Positions 1 to 5,341 of a DNA stretch of 5,341 nt are shown in pieces (positions within the stretch are counted from its first letter, which is position 1; each line of letters begins with the position of its first letter). The notes under the pieces were generated by a model. The model was not told the DNA's origin and did no database searches. It saw only the letters and a list, made by a program, of their open reading frames with translations. Position numbers and translations under genes: made by a program. Origin of the DNA: Prevotellaceae bacterium (GTDB lineage Bacteria; Bacteroidota; Bacteroidia; Bacteroidales; UBA932). The stretch covers positions 1 through 5,341 of the forward strand of contig JAISDR010000167.1 in NCBI GenBank assembly GCA_031264645.1, given 5' to 3'.

Positions 1-308
1 ATGTCGGTAACAGTGTTTGCAGTTACTTCTTCCGGCGTATCCTTTCCCTCGCCGCGGATGGTAACCTTGGAATATCCCAGTTCTCCCAGATGAACATTGA
101 ATCCCATCTTCGAAAAAGCCAGGAGAGTTTGAAATGCCTTGTTAAGGGACATTCTCACTTCGTCGCGGTTAAGAGTAGTATCCTTGCAGACGGCGTCCAA
201 AAAATCTTCAAACGAAATCTTTCCGCGAATGATGGCTTCCGCATAGTACTTCACGACTGCTCTGTTTTGAGGATTGAACCTCTTGATAACTTTATACAAT
301 AAACTCAT
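1..308 (-). CDS. HU-like (histone-like) DNA-binding protein, N-terminal part, cut by window edge
   Basis: The minus strand is open from an ATG at 308-306 to the window edge, giving 102 codons and no stop; the C-terminus lies outside. The protein begins MSLLYKVIKRFNPQN and continues with helices around residues 17-66, then GFNVHLGELGYSKVTIRGEG (69-88) and an EEVTA stretch (93-97). This matches the layout of the Bacteroidales HU-related family (the type covered by TIGR01201), whose members start M-[ST]-[IL]-x-Y-K-V and carry a G-x-[LF]-G-x-x-[KR] beta arm with an E-E-V-T-A tail; they are usually roughly 120-160 residues. Proteins of this class are small nucleoid-associated DNA binders; the exact target is unknown. 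No Shine-Dalgarno sequence is visible; the region before the ATG is A/T-rich, as is usual in this phylum. Upstream lie a terminator-like stem-loop, a promoter motif and the (TC)44 tract, which may control this gene. The family call is from recalled sequence similarity, not a search. Confidence 0.82.
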   Translation of the reverse strand, partial: MSLLYKVIKRFNPQNRAVVKYYAEAIIRGKISFEDFLDAVCKDTTLNRDEVRMSLNKAFQTLLAFSKMGFNVHLGELGYSKVTIRGEGKDTPEEVTANTVTD

Positions 309-335
309 AATAAGAAAAATATTAAATTATAAAAT

Positions 336-370
336 AAAAAAATCGCACACGTCTGAACAACATGTACGAT
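336..370 (-). terminator. Stem-loop with T tract in the presumed leader of the HU-like gene (terminator or attenuator)
   Basis: Read on the minus strand, ATCGTACATG (370-361) pairs with CGTGTGCGAT (351-342) across a 9-nt loop. This makes a 10-bp stem with two G-U wobbles, followed directly by six T (341-336). The wobbles are G-U only in minus-strand RNA and become A-C mismatches on the other strand, so the structure points leftward. It sits between a minus-strand promoter motif (385-392) and the HU-like ATG (308). It could be an attenuator in that leader, or it could end a transcript coming from further upstream. Confidence 0.5.
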
Positions 371-384
371 TGACATTTTTTTTT

Positions 385-392
385 CAAAAATA
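385..392 (-). promoter_or_regulatory. Candidate Bacteroidota -7 promoter element for the HU-like gene
   Basis: The minus strand reads TATTTTTG here, matching the Bacteroidota primary-sigma -7 consensus TAnnTTTG. The -33 position, about 20 bp upstream (near 413-416), has only a T run without the expected G, so the match is partial. Transcription would start near 378 and give a leader of about 70 nt containing the stem-loop at 342-370. The (TC)44 tract begins about 43 bp upstream of this element. AT-rich DNA produces such octamers by chance, hence the modest confidence. Confidence 0.35.
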
Positions 393-431
393 TTATACTC
401 GACGATATATGAAAAACACGTAAGTGCTTGA

Positions 432-770
<339 letters not shown>

Positions 771-836
771 TCTGAACTGTGATTTTTTTTGATTTGAATG
801 ATTTTTTTGATTGGATGAAGCATAATTAACAGGATT
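771..836. repeat. Dispersed TGATT-rich intergenic repeat
   Basis: The stretch TCTGAACTGTGATTT followed by two rounds of a TGATTTTTTTGATT motif (from 780 and from 799, period about 19 bp) and then a TAATTAACAGGATTT end resembles a family of intergenic repeats I recall from Bacteroidota genomes. On the other strand that family reads as repeated Asn-His codons. The internal periodicity is visible directly; membership of a dispersed family is recalled and was not tested. It is not a gene. Confidence 0.45.
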
Positions 837-852
837 TCGCGATATCCGTTAA

Positions 853-911
853 CTGCGAGTACCCGCATACCTCAACTACAAGCGAAATGAGGCTTAATCA
901 GGACATAACAA
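853..911. repeat. Palindromic dispersed repeat, copy A
   Basis: Positions 869-911 match 972-1014 (copy B) at 38 of 43 bases, ending in the shared TCAGGACATAACAA. The similarity weakly extends left to about 853 (CTGCGAGTACCCG against TTGCGAATAACCG in copy B). The left inverted arm is decayed here compared with copy B. The two copies are offset by 103 bp. Confidence 0.7.
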
Positions 912-947
912 CAGTCGTCATCATAATCGAAGCAAACCGTCGCTGTT

Positions 948-1014
948 CGTCATTGCGAATAACCGTTTCGTACCTAAACTAAGAGCGAAATGACGCTTAG
1001 TCAGGACATAACAA
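948..1014. repeat. Palindromic dispersed repeat, copy B
   Basis: This is the second copy of the 43-bp unit (972-1014), preceded by CGTCATTGCGAA (948-959). That sequence is an imperfect inverted match to AGCGAAATGACG (984-995), with the outer seven bases exact. CGTCATTGCGA-type palindromes are a common kind of small dispersed repeat in bacterial genomes. A minus-strand open frame (1136 to 921) runs across this repeat and the hairpins to its right, and is explained by them rather than by a protein. Confidence 0.7.
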
Positions 1015-1070
1015 AGGGTGCATTTCAAAATGTCGTTTTTTTCATGAAGTATGGTTTTGTGCATTTGGGC

Positions 1071-1083
1071 AGCCCGAAGGGCT
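1071..1083. repeat. Short perfect hairpin AGCCC-GAA-GGGCT
   Basis: AGCCC (1071-1075) and GGGCT (1079-1083) form a perfect 5-bp stem closed by a GAA loop. No T tract follows on either strand, so a terminator role is unlikely. It is the first of three compact hairpins within 80 bp, all lying between copy B and the MITE-like element, and is probably part of a composite dispersed repeat. Confidence 0.5.
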
Positions 1084-1094
1084 TGATTTTCATA

Positions 1095-1116
1095 ACCACA
1101 GGTCGCGACCTGCGGT
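1095..1116. repeat. 22-bp near-perfect palindrome centred on GGTCGCGACC
   Basis: ACCACAGGTCG and CGACCTGCGGT are inverted matches at 10 of 11 positions with no spacer. The centre is a perfect 14-bp palindrome, CAGGTCGCGACCTG (1099-1112). A spacer-free dyad like this could be a protein-binding site or a recombination or repeat core; there is no nearby gene whose operator it would obviously be. Confidence 0.55.
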
Positions 1117-1135
1117 AAATAATCAATCCCGGTCA

Positions 1136-1150
1136 CTACCTGAAAGGTAG
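1136..1150. repeat. Short perfect hairpin CTACCT-GAA-AGGTAG
   Basis: A perfect 6-bp stem (1136-1141 with 1145-1150) with the same GAA loop as the hairpin at 1071-1083. It ends 1 bp before the left end of the MITE-like element and may be part of the same insertion-prone region. Confidence 0.5.
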
Positions 1151-1151
1151 G

Positions 1152-1310
1152 ACTTATATAACGCGCGGACTAAAATTGTGAACGGCCATGCAGATACGCG
1201 ATGCTCGCGTCTCTAATCTGTGTCACAATTTATGCAGTCCAGTGTCCACAGATTACACAGATTACACAGATTTAACACAGATACAATTTTAGCCCGTGCG
1301 CAGTATAAGT
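1152..1310. mobile_element. MITE-like element with 29-bp imperfect terminal inverted repeats
   Basis: The first 29 bases (1152-1180, starting ACTTATATA and ending CTAAAATTGTG) match the reverse complement of the last 29 (1282-1310) at 23 of 29 positions without any gap. The best block is CTAAAATTGT. The 159-bp unit has no coding capacity. Inside are a hairpin (1192-1201 with 1205-1214, one mismatch), a second copy of the inverted arm (1223-1240, matching 1167-1181) and a CACAGATTA tandem. Small size, inverted ends and lack of genes fit a non-autonomous MITE. No clear target-site duplication is visible, so it could instead be a structured dispersed repeat of the REP/BIME type. Confidence 0.5.
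1247..1283. repeat. CACAGATTA short tandem repeat inside the MITE-like element
   Basis: CACAGATTA occurs twice exactly (1247-1255, 1256-1264), followed by CACAGATTTAA (1265-1275) and CACAGATA (1276-1283). On the other strand this reads as repeated AATCTGTGT, a motif I recall as part of a widespread family of intergenic repeats. A single inverted copy, TAATCTGTG, is at 1214-1222. It is non-coding. Confidence 0.75.
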
Positions 1311-1338
1311 TATGCGAAATCAACAAACTCTGATTTTT

Positions 1339-2328
1339 TTAATCAATCAATTGTCTGTAGTAATCTTTTATATTCTTGAAAGTTATATGACGATTGAGCG
1401 ACGTCCGTCCTATTTTCAAAGAGTTTCCCTTTATTTCCAGCGGAAAGCCGACAACATATTTTTCGCGGCTTAATGAACTGAATCTCAAATCGTACAGACA
1501 CACTTTACCGTCTGTTTGTTCAAAAACATACCAGCCTTTGGTGAAGCGTTTAAGTTTCTTAAAACTGTCATAATCTTCGAATGCCTTTCCCAGATATTCG
1601 TTTTTCGGGATATAATTGAAATTTGTCCTTTTTTTCCAGAAGCCATAATAAGTTCCTGTATAATAGCCTTCGCCGCTGTCTATGACAACTTTCCATGCGA
1701 GATTTGACAATGGCAAGGGAGACGATAATATGCGTTTCGTACAAATATTTTCTCTGATACACTGTATCTCTGCCGTGGTTTCGACCGTAATTTTTGTTAT
1801 GACAGAACCTGCTATGTAAAGTATGGAAAACACCAGAACTGATGCTGCAAACATAAATTTAGCGATATGCTTTTTGATGATAAAAATATATAATACAGAT
1901 ATAAGCAAAACAGGTATTAAATACAGTAAATCGACCACATTCACTGCATCGTAAGCTACTCTTAGATGTGAAAAAGGTTCGAAAATGCCCGTTCCGTATG
2001 TGTTGAATAAATCCAGCAACAGATGCGAAAGCCAGGCTGTTGCCGATATTTTCAGCCACTTGAAATAGCTGCGCCTGTCGCCTTTATATATTCTGTTTAT
2101 CAACAGCGCCAGCAAAGGCGAACATAATGCCCACAATAAAAGAGAATGTGAAAAACCCCTGTGAAAAAGCATAGAGCTTTCGGGAGAAATAAAAGGCTGA
2201 AAAACAGTATCCAAATCGGGAACAGTACCGGCTATCGCACCCCATATAATAGGTCTTGACCTGTCTTTTTCTCCGGAATATAGCTGCCCGATAGCAGCGC
2301 CTGTCAAAATGTGTGTCAATGAATCCAT
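1339..2328 (-). CDS. YdjM/DUF457-type inner-membrane, putative metal-dependent hydrolase
   Basis: The 329-residue protein starts MDSLTHILTGAAIGQ, the hallmark start of the YdjM/DUF457 family (PF04307). Family motifs follow in order: His6, PDLD (37-40), HRGFSH (56-61) and HLLLDLFNTYGT (102-113). The conserved His and Asp residues are presumed metal ligands, hence the family name of metal-dependent hydrolase; substrate and reaction are not established. Hydrophobic segments near 62-80, 92-108, 128-148 and 156-175 indicate an inner-membrane protein. The last 150 residues are soluble and rich in aromatic and lysine residues, which I do not recognise beyond relatives in this lineage. The ATG at 2328-2326 is chosen because the family begins there. 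An in-frame TTG at 2355 overlaps the -7 promoter element and so cannot be the start. The gene is divergent from the lptE-secG operon and stands alone. Confidence 0.85.
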   Translation of the reverse strand: MDSLTHILTGAAIGQLYSGEKDRSRPIIWGAIAGTVPDLDTVFQPFISPESSMLFHRGFSHSLLLWALCSPLLALLINRIYKGDRRSYFKWLKISATAWLSHLLLDLFNTYGTGIFEPFSHLRVAYDAVNVVDLLYLIPVLLISVLYIFIIKKHIAKFMFAASVLVFSILYIAGSVITKITVETTAEIQCIRENICTKRILSSPLPLSNLAWKVVIDSGEGYYTGTYYGFWKKRTNFNYIPKNEYLGKAFEDYDSFKKLKRFTKGWYVFEQTDGKVCLYDLRFSSLSREKYVVGFPLEIKGNSLKIGRTSLNRHITFKNIKDYYRQLID

Positions 2329-2352
2329 TGTATAATTAATTAAAATACGCTG

Positions 2353-2384
2353 CAAACGTAGGGATTTTTTTCAAATTACACAAA
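2353..2384 (-). promoter_or_regulatory. Bacteroidota-type promoter of the YdjM-like gene
   Basis: The minus strand has TTTG (2384-2381), a 20-bp spacer, then TACGTTTG (2360-2353), an exact fit to the Bacteroidota primary-sigma consensus TTTG-N(about 20)-TAnnTTTG. Transcription should begin near 2346, giving a leader of about 20 nt before the ATG at 2328. It also rules out translation starting at the TTG inside the -7 element. Confidence 0.7.
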
Positions 2385-2554
2385 AAATGAAAAACAAAAC
2401 TGTTACAGTCATTGCTCCCGTATTGTTTCCAAAGATTTTACAAGCTGACAAAATACGGCCTCATTTGTCTTATAACCATCACTTTATTCTGTATTATGCA
2501 ATGTTTGAAAAAGAAGATGCGACTGTTGAATGATATCGAATCTTAAAAATGTCG

Positions 2555-2562
2555 TATATTTG
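2555..2562 (+). promoter_or_regulatory. -7 promoter element of the sigma-54 activator/lptE/secG operon
   Basis: TATATTTG matches TAnnTTTG exactly and lies 24 bp before the ATG of the activator gene, placing the RNA start near 2569 with a leader of under 20 nt. No TTTG is present at the usual -33 distance; the nearest TTG (2526-2528) is 26 bp away. The promoter may therefore be weak or activator-dependent. No sigma-54 site (GG at -24, GC at -12) was seen. Confidence 0.55.
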
Positions 2563-2586
2563 TACCCGTGTTTTACATGAAAAGTG

Positions 2587-3777
2587 ATGATAGATATACA
2601 GAATATAAAGCAACAGTTTGATATAATCGGCTCTTCTGCGGTTCTTGACCGGGGGATAGACGTCGCATGTCAAGTCGCGCCTACCGATTTATCCGTACTG
2701 ATAACGGGAGAAAGCGGTACAGGAAAGGAAGTTTTTCCGAAAATCATACATAAGTTCAGCGCTCGCAAACATGGACAGTACATTGCTGTGAATTGCGGCG
2801 CGATACCGGAAGGCACTATTGATTCGGAACTGTTTGGACACGAAAAAGGCTCTTTTACAGGAGCGGTGGATACGAGGAAAGGATATTTCGAAGTCGCCGA
2901 CGGAGGAACGATATTTTTGGACGAAGTCGCCGAATTGCCACTGTCCACGCAAGTCCGTCTGTTGAGAGTTCTGGAAACGGGGGAATTTATTAAAGTAGGC
3001 TCTTCGAAAGTACAGAAAACGAATGTACGCATAATTGCGGCGACAAACGTGAACCTTCAGGAAGCCATAAGACGCGACCGTTTTCGCGAAGACCTGTACT
3101 ACAGGCTCAACACCGTTCCGATAACCGTTCCGCCGCTAAGAGAGCGAAAAGACGACATATATCTGCTGTTCCGGAAATTCGCTTCCGATTTTGCCGAAAG
3201 ATACCGTATGCCCCCCGTTACGCTCGACAGCGAAGCGCGTCTGGAACTTGAAGATTATCCATGGCCCGGAAATATAAGGCAGTTGAAGAACGTGACGGAA
3301 CAAATATCTGTTATCGAACACGAAAGAGACGTTACGAAAGAGATATTGTGCAAATATCTTCCCGTCATTAACAATTTGCCCGTTTTATACCAGAGCAAGG
3401 AAGACGTCAAAAATTTCGCATCCGAAAGAGAACTGCTCTACAAGATACTTTTCGACATGCGCAACGACGTCAATGAACTGAAAAAGTGGATGTACAAACT
3501 GTCAAAGGGAGATTCTTCCATTCGTGAATACAACAAGTTCATAGACGAGGAACCGCCATTGATTTACAACGAAGAAGACGCGCCATCGTCTCAGGAAAGT
3601 TTGCATGGCGCCGACAAAATTCAGGATCTTCAGTCGCAGGAAAAGGAAGCCATAAGGAAAGTCCTGAAAAAATACAACAATCGAAGAAAGCCTGCCGCCG
3701 AAGCGCTTGGCATTTCGGAACGTACACTGTACAGGAAAATTAAAGAATACGATATAGATGAATTTGAAAATGAATAG
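2587..3777 (+). CDS. Sigma-54-dependent transcriptional activator, AAA+ and Fis-type HTH, no sensor domain
   Basis: The 396-residue protein is an enhancer-binding activator that uses ATP to open promoters bound by sigma-54 RNA polymerase. The AAA+ module starts almost at the N-terminus: Walker A GESGTGKE (41-48), sigma-54 contact loop GSFTGA (88-93; the usual form is GAFTGA), Walker B TIFLDEV (108-114), sensor I RIIAATN (148-154), FREDLYYRLN (166-175) and WPGNIRQLKN (226-235). A linker with a probable helical stretch (279-305) leads to a Fis-type helix-turn-helix (366-388, PAAEALGISERTLYRKI). There is no receiver, GAF or PAS domain, so input must come from expression level, a partner protein or the linker. 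The start is the ATG at 2587, because relatives begin MIDIQ; a GTG directly before it is unlikely. It is first in the operon, and its end overlaps lptE. Targets are unknown. Confidence 0.93.
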   Translation: MIDIQNIKQQFDIIGSSAVLDRGIDVACQVAPTDLSVLITGESGTGKEVFPKIIHKFSARKHGQYIAVNCGAIPEGTIDSELFGHEKGSFTGAVDTRKGYFEVADGGTIFLDEVAELPLSTQVRLLRVLETGEFIKVGSSKVQKTNVRIIAATNVNLQEAIRRDRFREDLYYRLNTVPITVPPLRERKDDIYLLFRKFASDFAERYRMPPVTLDSEARLELEDYPWPGNIRQLKNVTEQISVIEHERDVTKEILCKYLPVINNLPVLYQSKEDVKNFASERELLYKILFDMRNDVNELKKWMYKLSKGDSSIREYNKFIDEEPPLIYNEEDAPSSQESLHGADKIQDLQSQEKEAIRKVLKKYNNRRKPAAEALGISERTLYRKIKEYDIDEFENE

Positions 3778-4270
3778 ACTGAAATATTTTTTACTGCTGC
3801 TTTTTCCCCTTTTCGGTTCCTGTGGAATATATTCCTTCAATCAGAGTTATTTGTCGCCCGACGTCAAGACGGTATGCATCGAATATTTTCCCAACATGGC
3901 TTTGCTGGTTAATCCTACTCTGAGCAACACGTTTACCGAAGCTTTAAAGGATATGTTTACACGCCAGACGCGCTTGACGCAGGTCGACGCCGACGGGCAC
4001 CTTCAATTCAGCGGAGAAATCAGGGGCTACGACATCAATCCCACTGCAATCACAGGCGACGAGGTGGCGTCTCTTAACAGATTAACCATAAGAGTTAAGG
4101 TGAAATACGTCAATCAGATTGATGAAACTCAGAATTTCGAGAAGGATTTTTCCGCATACAGCGATTTTCCGGGCGAAGCTTCGATAGAACAGTATCAGGC
4201 GCAGCTGGTTGAAGAAATTACAAAAACCCTGGTCGAAAATATTTTCAACGCATCCGTAGGAAACTGGTAA
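3770..4270 (+). CDS. lptE: LptE-like outer-membrane LPS-assembly lipoprotein
   Basis: The 166-residue protein begins [18 protein letters not shown], a lipoprotein signal peptide with the acylated Cys at residue 18. Phe at -3 is unusual for a lipobox, but Gly-Ser before Cys is typical. The mature part follows the Bacteroidota LptE pattern I recall: a V-x-I-x-x-F/Y-P-N segment, TRQTRL, a strand G-E-I-x-G-Y-D, and a C-terminal [10 protein letters not shown] close to the family's NATVANW ending. LptE plugs the LptD barrel in the outer membrane and helps insert lipopolysaccharide. The gene overlaps the end of the activator gene by 8 nt, suggesting translational coupling. An in-frame ATG at 3758 would add four residues (20-nt overlap); I prefer 3770 for its compact signal peptide and A-rich upstream sequence, but the choice is close. 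Confidence 0.87.
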   Translation: MNRLKYFLLLLFPLFGSCGIYSFNQSYLSPDVKTVCIEYFPNMALLVNPTLSNTFTEALKDMFTRQTRLTQVDADGHLQFSGEIRGYDINPTAITGDEVASLNRLTIRVKVKYVNQIDETQNFEKDFSAYSDFPGEASIEQYQAQLVEEITKTLVENIFNASVGNW

Positions 4271-4272
4271 TA

Positions 4273-4923
4273 ATGGACTTTAATTCGTTAGACAAATATT
4301 TAAGCCTTGACATTCCTCTCGGAAACAGCGAAATCAGGGATTTGGAGACGCTTGCAGTCGAAAATCCATGGTTTACTCTTGCTCATGTTTTACTGCTGAA
4401 AGGATACAGGAACGAAAACATGTCCGATTATCAAGAAGCTCTCAAATTGACGGCTGTTTATACTCCCAGCAGGAAACTGCTGTACAGGTTTCTCGAAAAG
4501 GAAACTGTGAAGGCTTCAAAAGCAGAGCTGAAAACCGACAGTGAAGATAAAAATCCTGTTTCAGGCAGGAAGGACAGTTTACTGTCATTTCGCAACGAAT
4601 ACTTCTCTGTCGAAGATTTTTCAAATGACTTTTTGGACGAATTTTCGAATAACAGTTCCGGTCCGGAGGACGATTTAATAATTAATTTCATAAAAGAATC
4701 TCCAAAAATTGTTCCCGGCAAAGAGACCGTTTCGCAAAATTCCGATTACGATAACATACCTGATAACAACGATATAGCGAGTGAAACTCTGGCAGAAATA
4801 TACCTGTCGCAGGGGCTTCATGAAAAGTCGCTGGAGTGTTATAAAAAATTAATTTTGCTAAATCCGGAAAAAAGCATTTACTTTGCGGGCAAAATTAATG
4901 AAATTAGAAATATAAAAAAATAG
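4273..4923 (+). CDS. Small TPR-type protein of unknown function, conserved between lptE and secG
   Basis: A 216-residue soluble protein with no signal peptide or membrane segment. The N-terminal 75 residues are helical, with aromatic and hydrophobic pairs ([32 protein letters not shown]). The middle (about 80-165) is acidic and rich in Ser, Asn and Asp, and probably disordered. The last 45 residues read [19 protein letters not shown] followed by [20 protein letters not shown], a single good tetratricopeptide repeat with the L-A-x-x-Y and N-P-E-K-S signatures. Related proteins sit in the same place in other Bacteroidales genomes; their function is not known to me. It starts 2 nt after the lptE stop and is followed 7 nt later by secG, so it is surely co-transcribed. 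A scaffold or adaptor role would fit a TPR, but this is inference. Confidence 0.85.
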   Translation: MDFNSLDKYLSLDIPLGNSEIRDLETLAVENPWFTLAHVLLLKGYRNENMSDYQEALKLTAVYTPSRKLLYRFLEKETVKASKAELKTDSEDKNPVSGRKDSLLSFRNEYFSVEDFSNDFLDEFSNNSSGPEDDLIINFIKESPKIVPGKETVSQNSDYDNIPDNNDIASETLAEIYLSQGLHEKSLECYKKLILLNPEKSIYFAGKINEIRNIKK

Positions 4924-4930
4924 CTGTTTT

Positions 4931-5302
4931 ATGGGATATATGATTTTTGCAGTACTTTTGATTATAGTAGGATTATTGATGATTTTTGTGGTGTTGATAC
5001 AAAACTCCAAAGGAGGAGGACTGGCTGCGAACTTTGCATCCGGAAACCAGACATTCGGGGTTCGGCAGACAGCAGATTTCATAGAAAAATTTACATGGTA
5101 TCTTATAGTATTCCTGTTCCTTTTTTGCTTTCTGTCTTCAGCGTCCATACCCGGAAACGTCGTGGCAAACAACCGTTCGCCCGTTCAGGAACGTATCCAG
5201 TCATACACGCCGGGAGTATTTCCGGTGACAGGCGCTCCGACAGAATCGGAGTCAACGGATGGCGCATCAGGAAATCAGGGAACTGTACCTGAGAGTGAAT
5301 AA
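4931..5302 (+). CDS. secG: Preprotein translocase subunit SecG
   Basis: The 123-residue protein is the small accessory subunit of the SecYEG channel in the inner membrane. It has the family layout: a first membrane helix (about 4-23), the cytoplasmic loop QNSKGGGLAANFASGNQTFG (24-43) with the conserved Q-N-x-K-G-G-G-L and F-G, then TADFIEKFTW and a second helix (about 56-72). The tail after residue 74 is Pro, Ser, Thr, Glu and Gly rich, low-complexity, and typical of Bacteroidota versions. The ATG at 4931 gives the usual short N-terminus; an ATG three codons later (4940) is possible. It is the last gene of the operon; the pairing of LPS assembly and protein export genes suggests coordinated envelope building. 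Confidence 0.95.
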   Translation: MGYMIFAVLLIIVGLLMIFVVLIQNSKGGGLAANFASGNQTFGVRQTADFIEKFTWYLIVFLFLFCFLSSASIPGNVVANNRSPVQERIQSYTPGVFPVTGAPTESESTDGASGNQGTVPESE

Positions 5303-5336
5303 TTAATTTTTTCATATTATTGATTATTTTTTATTT
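5298..5336 (+). terminator. Weak AT-only hairpin with T tract at the end of secG
   Basis: AATAATTAAT (5298-5307) pairs with ATTGATTATT (5319-5328), giving ten pairs including one G-U across an 11-nt loop, followed by a T-rich tail (TTTTATTT, 5329-5336). It overlaps the secG stop codon. The stem has no G-C pairs and would be unstable, so it is only a candidate terminator; the window ends right after it. Confidence 0.35.
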
Positions 5337-5341
5337 GTTAA

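Noticed and set aside
90..302. Plus-strand open frame of 70 codons
   Set aside because: Antisense shadow of the HU-like gene, which explains the same DNA with a recognisable protein on the minus strand.
921..1136. Minus-strand open frame of 71 codons
   Set aside because: It lies wholly over repeat copy B and the hairpin cluster; its peptide resembles the accidental translations of dispersed intergenic repeats.
1331..1352. Terminator directly after the YdjM-like gene (TGATT...AATCA)
   Set aside because: The stem is only 5 bp and is not followed by a T tract on the minus strand.
2329..2355. N-terminal extension of the YdjM-like protein from a TTG at 2355
   Set aside because: The TTG lies in the -7 promoter element, upstream of the likely RNA start, and family members begin at MDSLTH.
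2577..2621. Short out-of-frame ORF (14 codons) overlapping the start of the sigma-54 activator
   Set aside because: Too short and without any sign of conservation or ribosome binding; chance ATG ten bases before the real start.
2670..3032. Long antisense frames within the sigma-54 activator gene
   Set aside because: The plus strand carries every motif of the AAA+ domain here; the antisense frames have no recognisable content.

Overview
The window looks like the chromosome of a member of the Bacteroidota, most likely the order Bacteroidales. Three things point there. (1) The run sigma-54 activator, LptE, small TPR-type protein, SecG on the + strand is a gene order I know from Bacteroides-type genomes, and the proteins resemble that lineage's versions along their length. 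(2) The left edge carries a histone-like (HU-related) protein of the type common in Bacteroidales. (3) Bacteroidota-type promoter motifs (TAnnTTTG) sit in front of the divergent gene pair, and starts are A-rich without Shine-Dalgarno sequences. Coding DNA is of moderate GC content, while much of the non-coding DNA is strongly AT-rich. I cannot name a species.

Layout. Positions 1-308 (minus) hold the first 102 codons of the HU-like gene, cut by the window edge. Positions 309-1338 contain no convincing gene but are full of structure: a terminator-like stem-loop in the presumed leader of the HU-like gene, a Bacteroidota-type promoter motif, a very long (TC)44 microsatellite, and, from about 771 to 1310, a crowd of repeat elements. 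These include a TGATT-rich dispersed repeat, two 43-bp near-identical copies, three short palindromes, and a 159-bp MITE-like element with 29-bp imperfect inverted ends and an internal CACAGATTA tandem. Positions 1339-2328 (minus) encode a YdjM/DUF457-type membrane protein with conserved His/Asp motifs. A divergent promoter region (2329-2586) separates it from the + strand operon.

The operon runs 2587-5302. A sigma-54 activator without a sensor domain overlaps lptE. The TPR-type gene follows after 2 nt, and secG after 7 nt. A weak AT-only hairpin with a T tract lies at the end of secG. The genes share an envelope theme: lipopolysaccharide assembly at the outer membrane (LptE) and protein export through the Sec channel (SecG), headed by a possible transcription regulator.

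I see no CRISPR, toxin-antitoxin, phage or recognisable defence system. The most unusual item is the 44-copy dinucleotide repeat upstream of the nucleoid-protein gene, a candidate phase-variable expression switch. The cluster of non-autonomous palindromic elements beside it is second.
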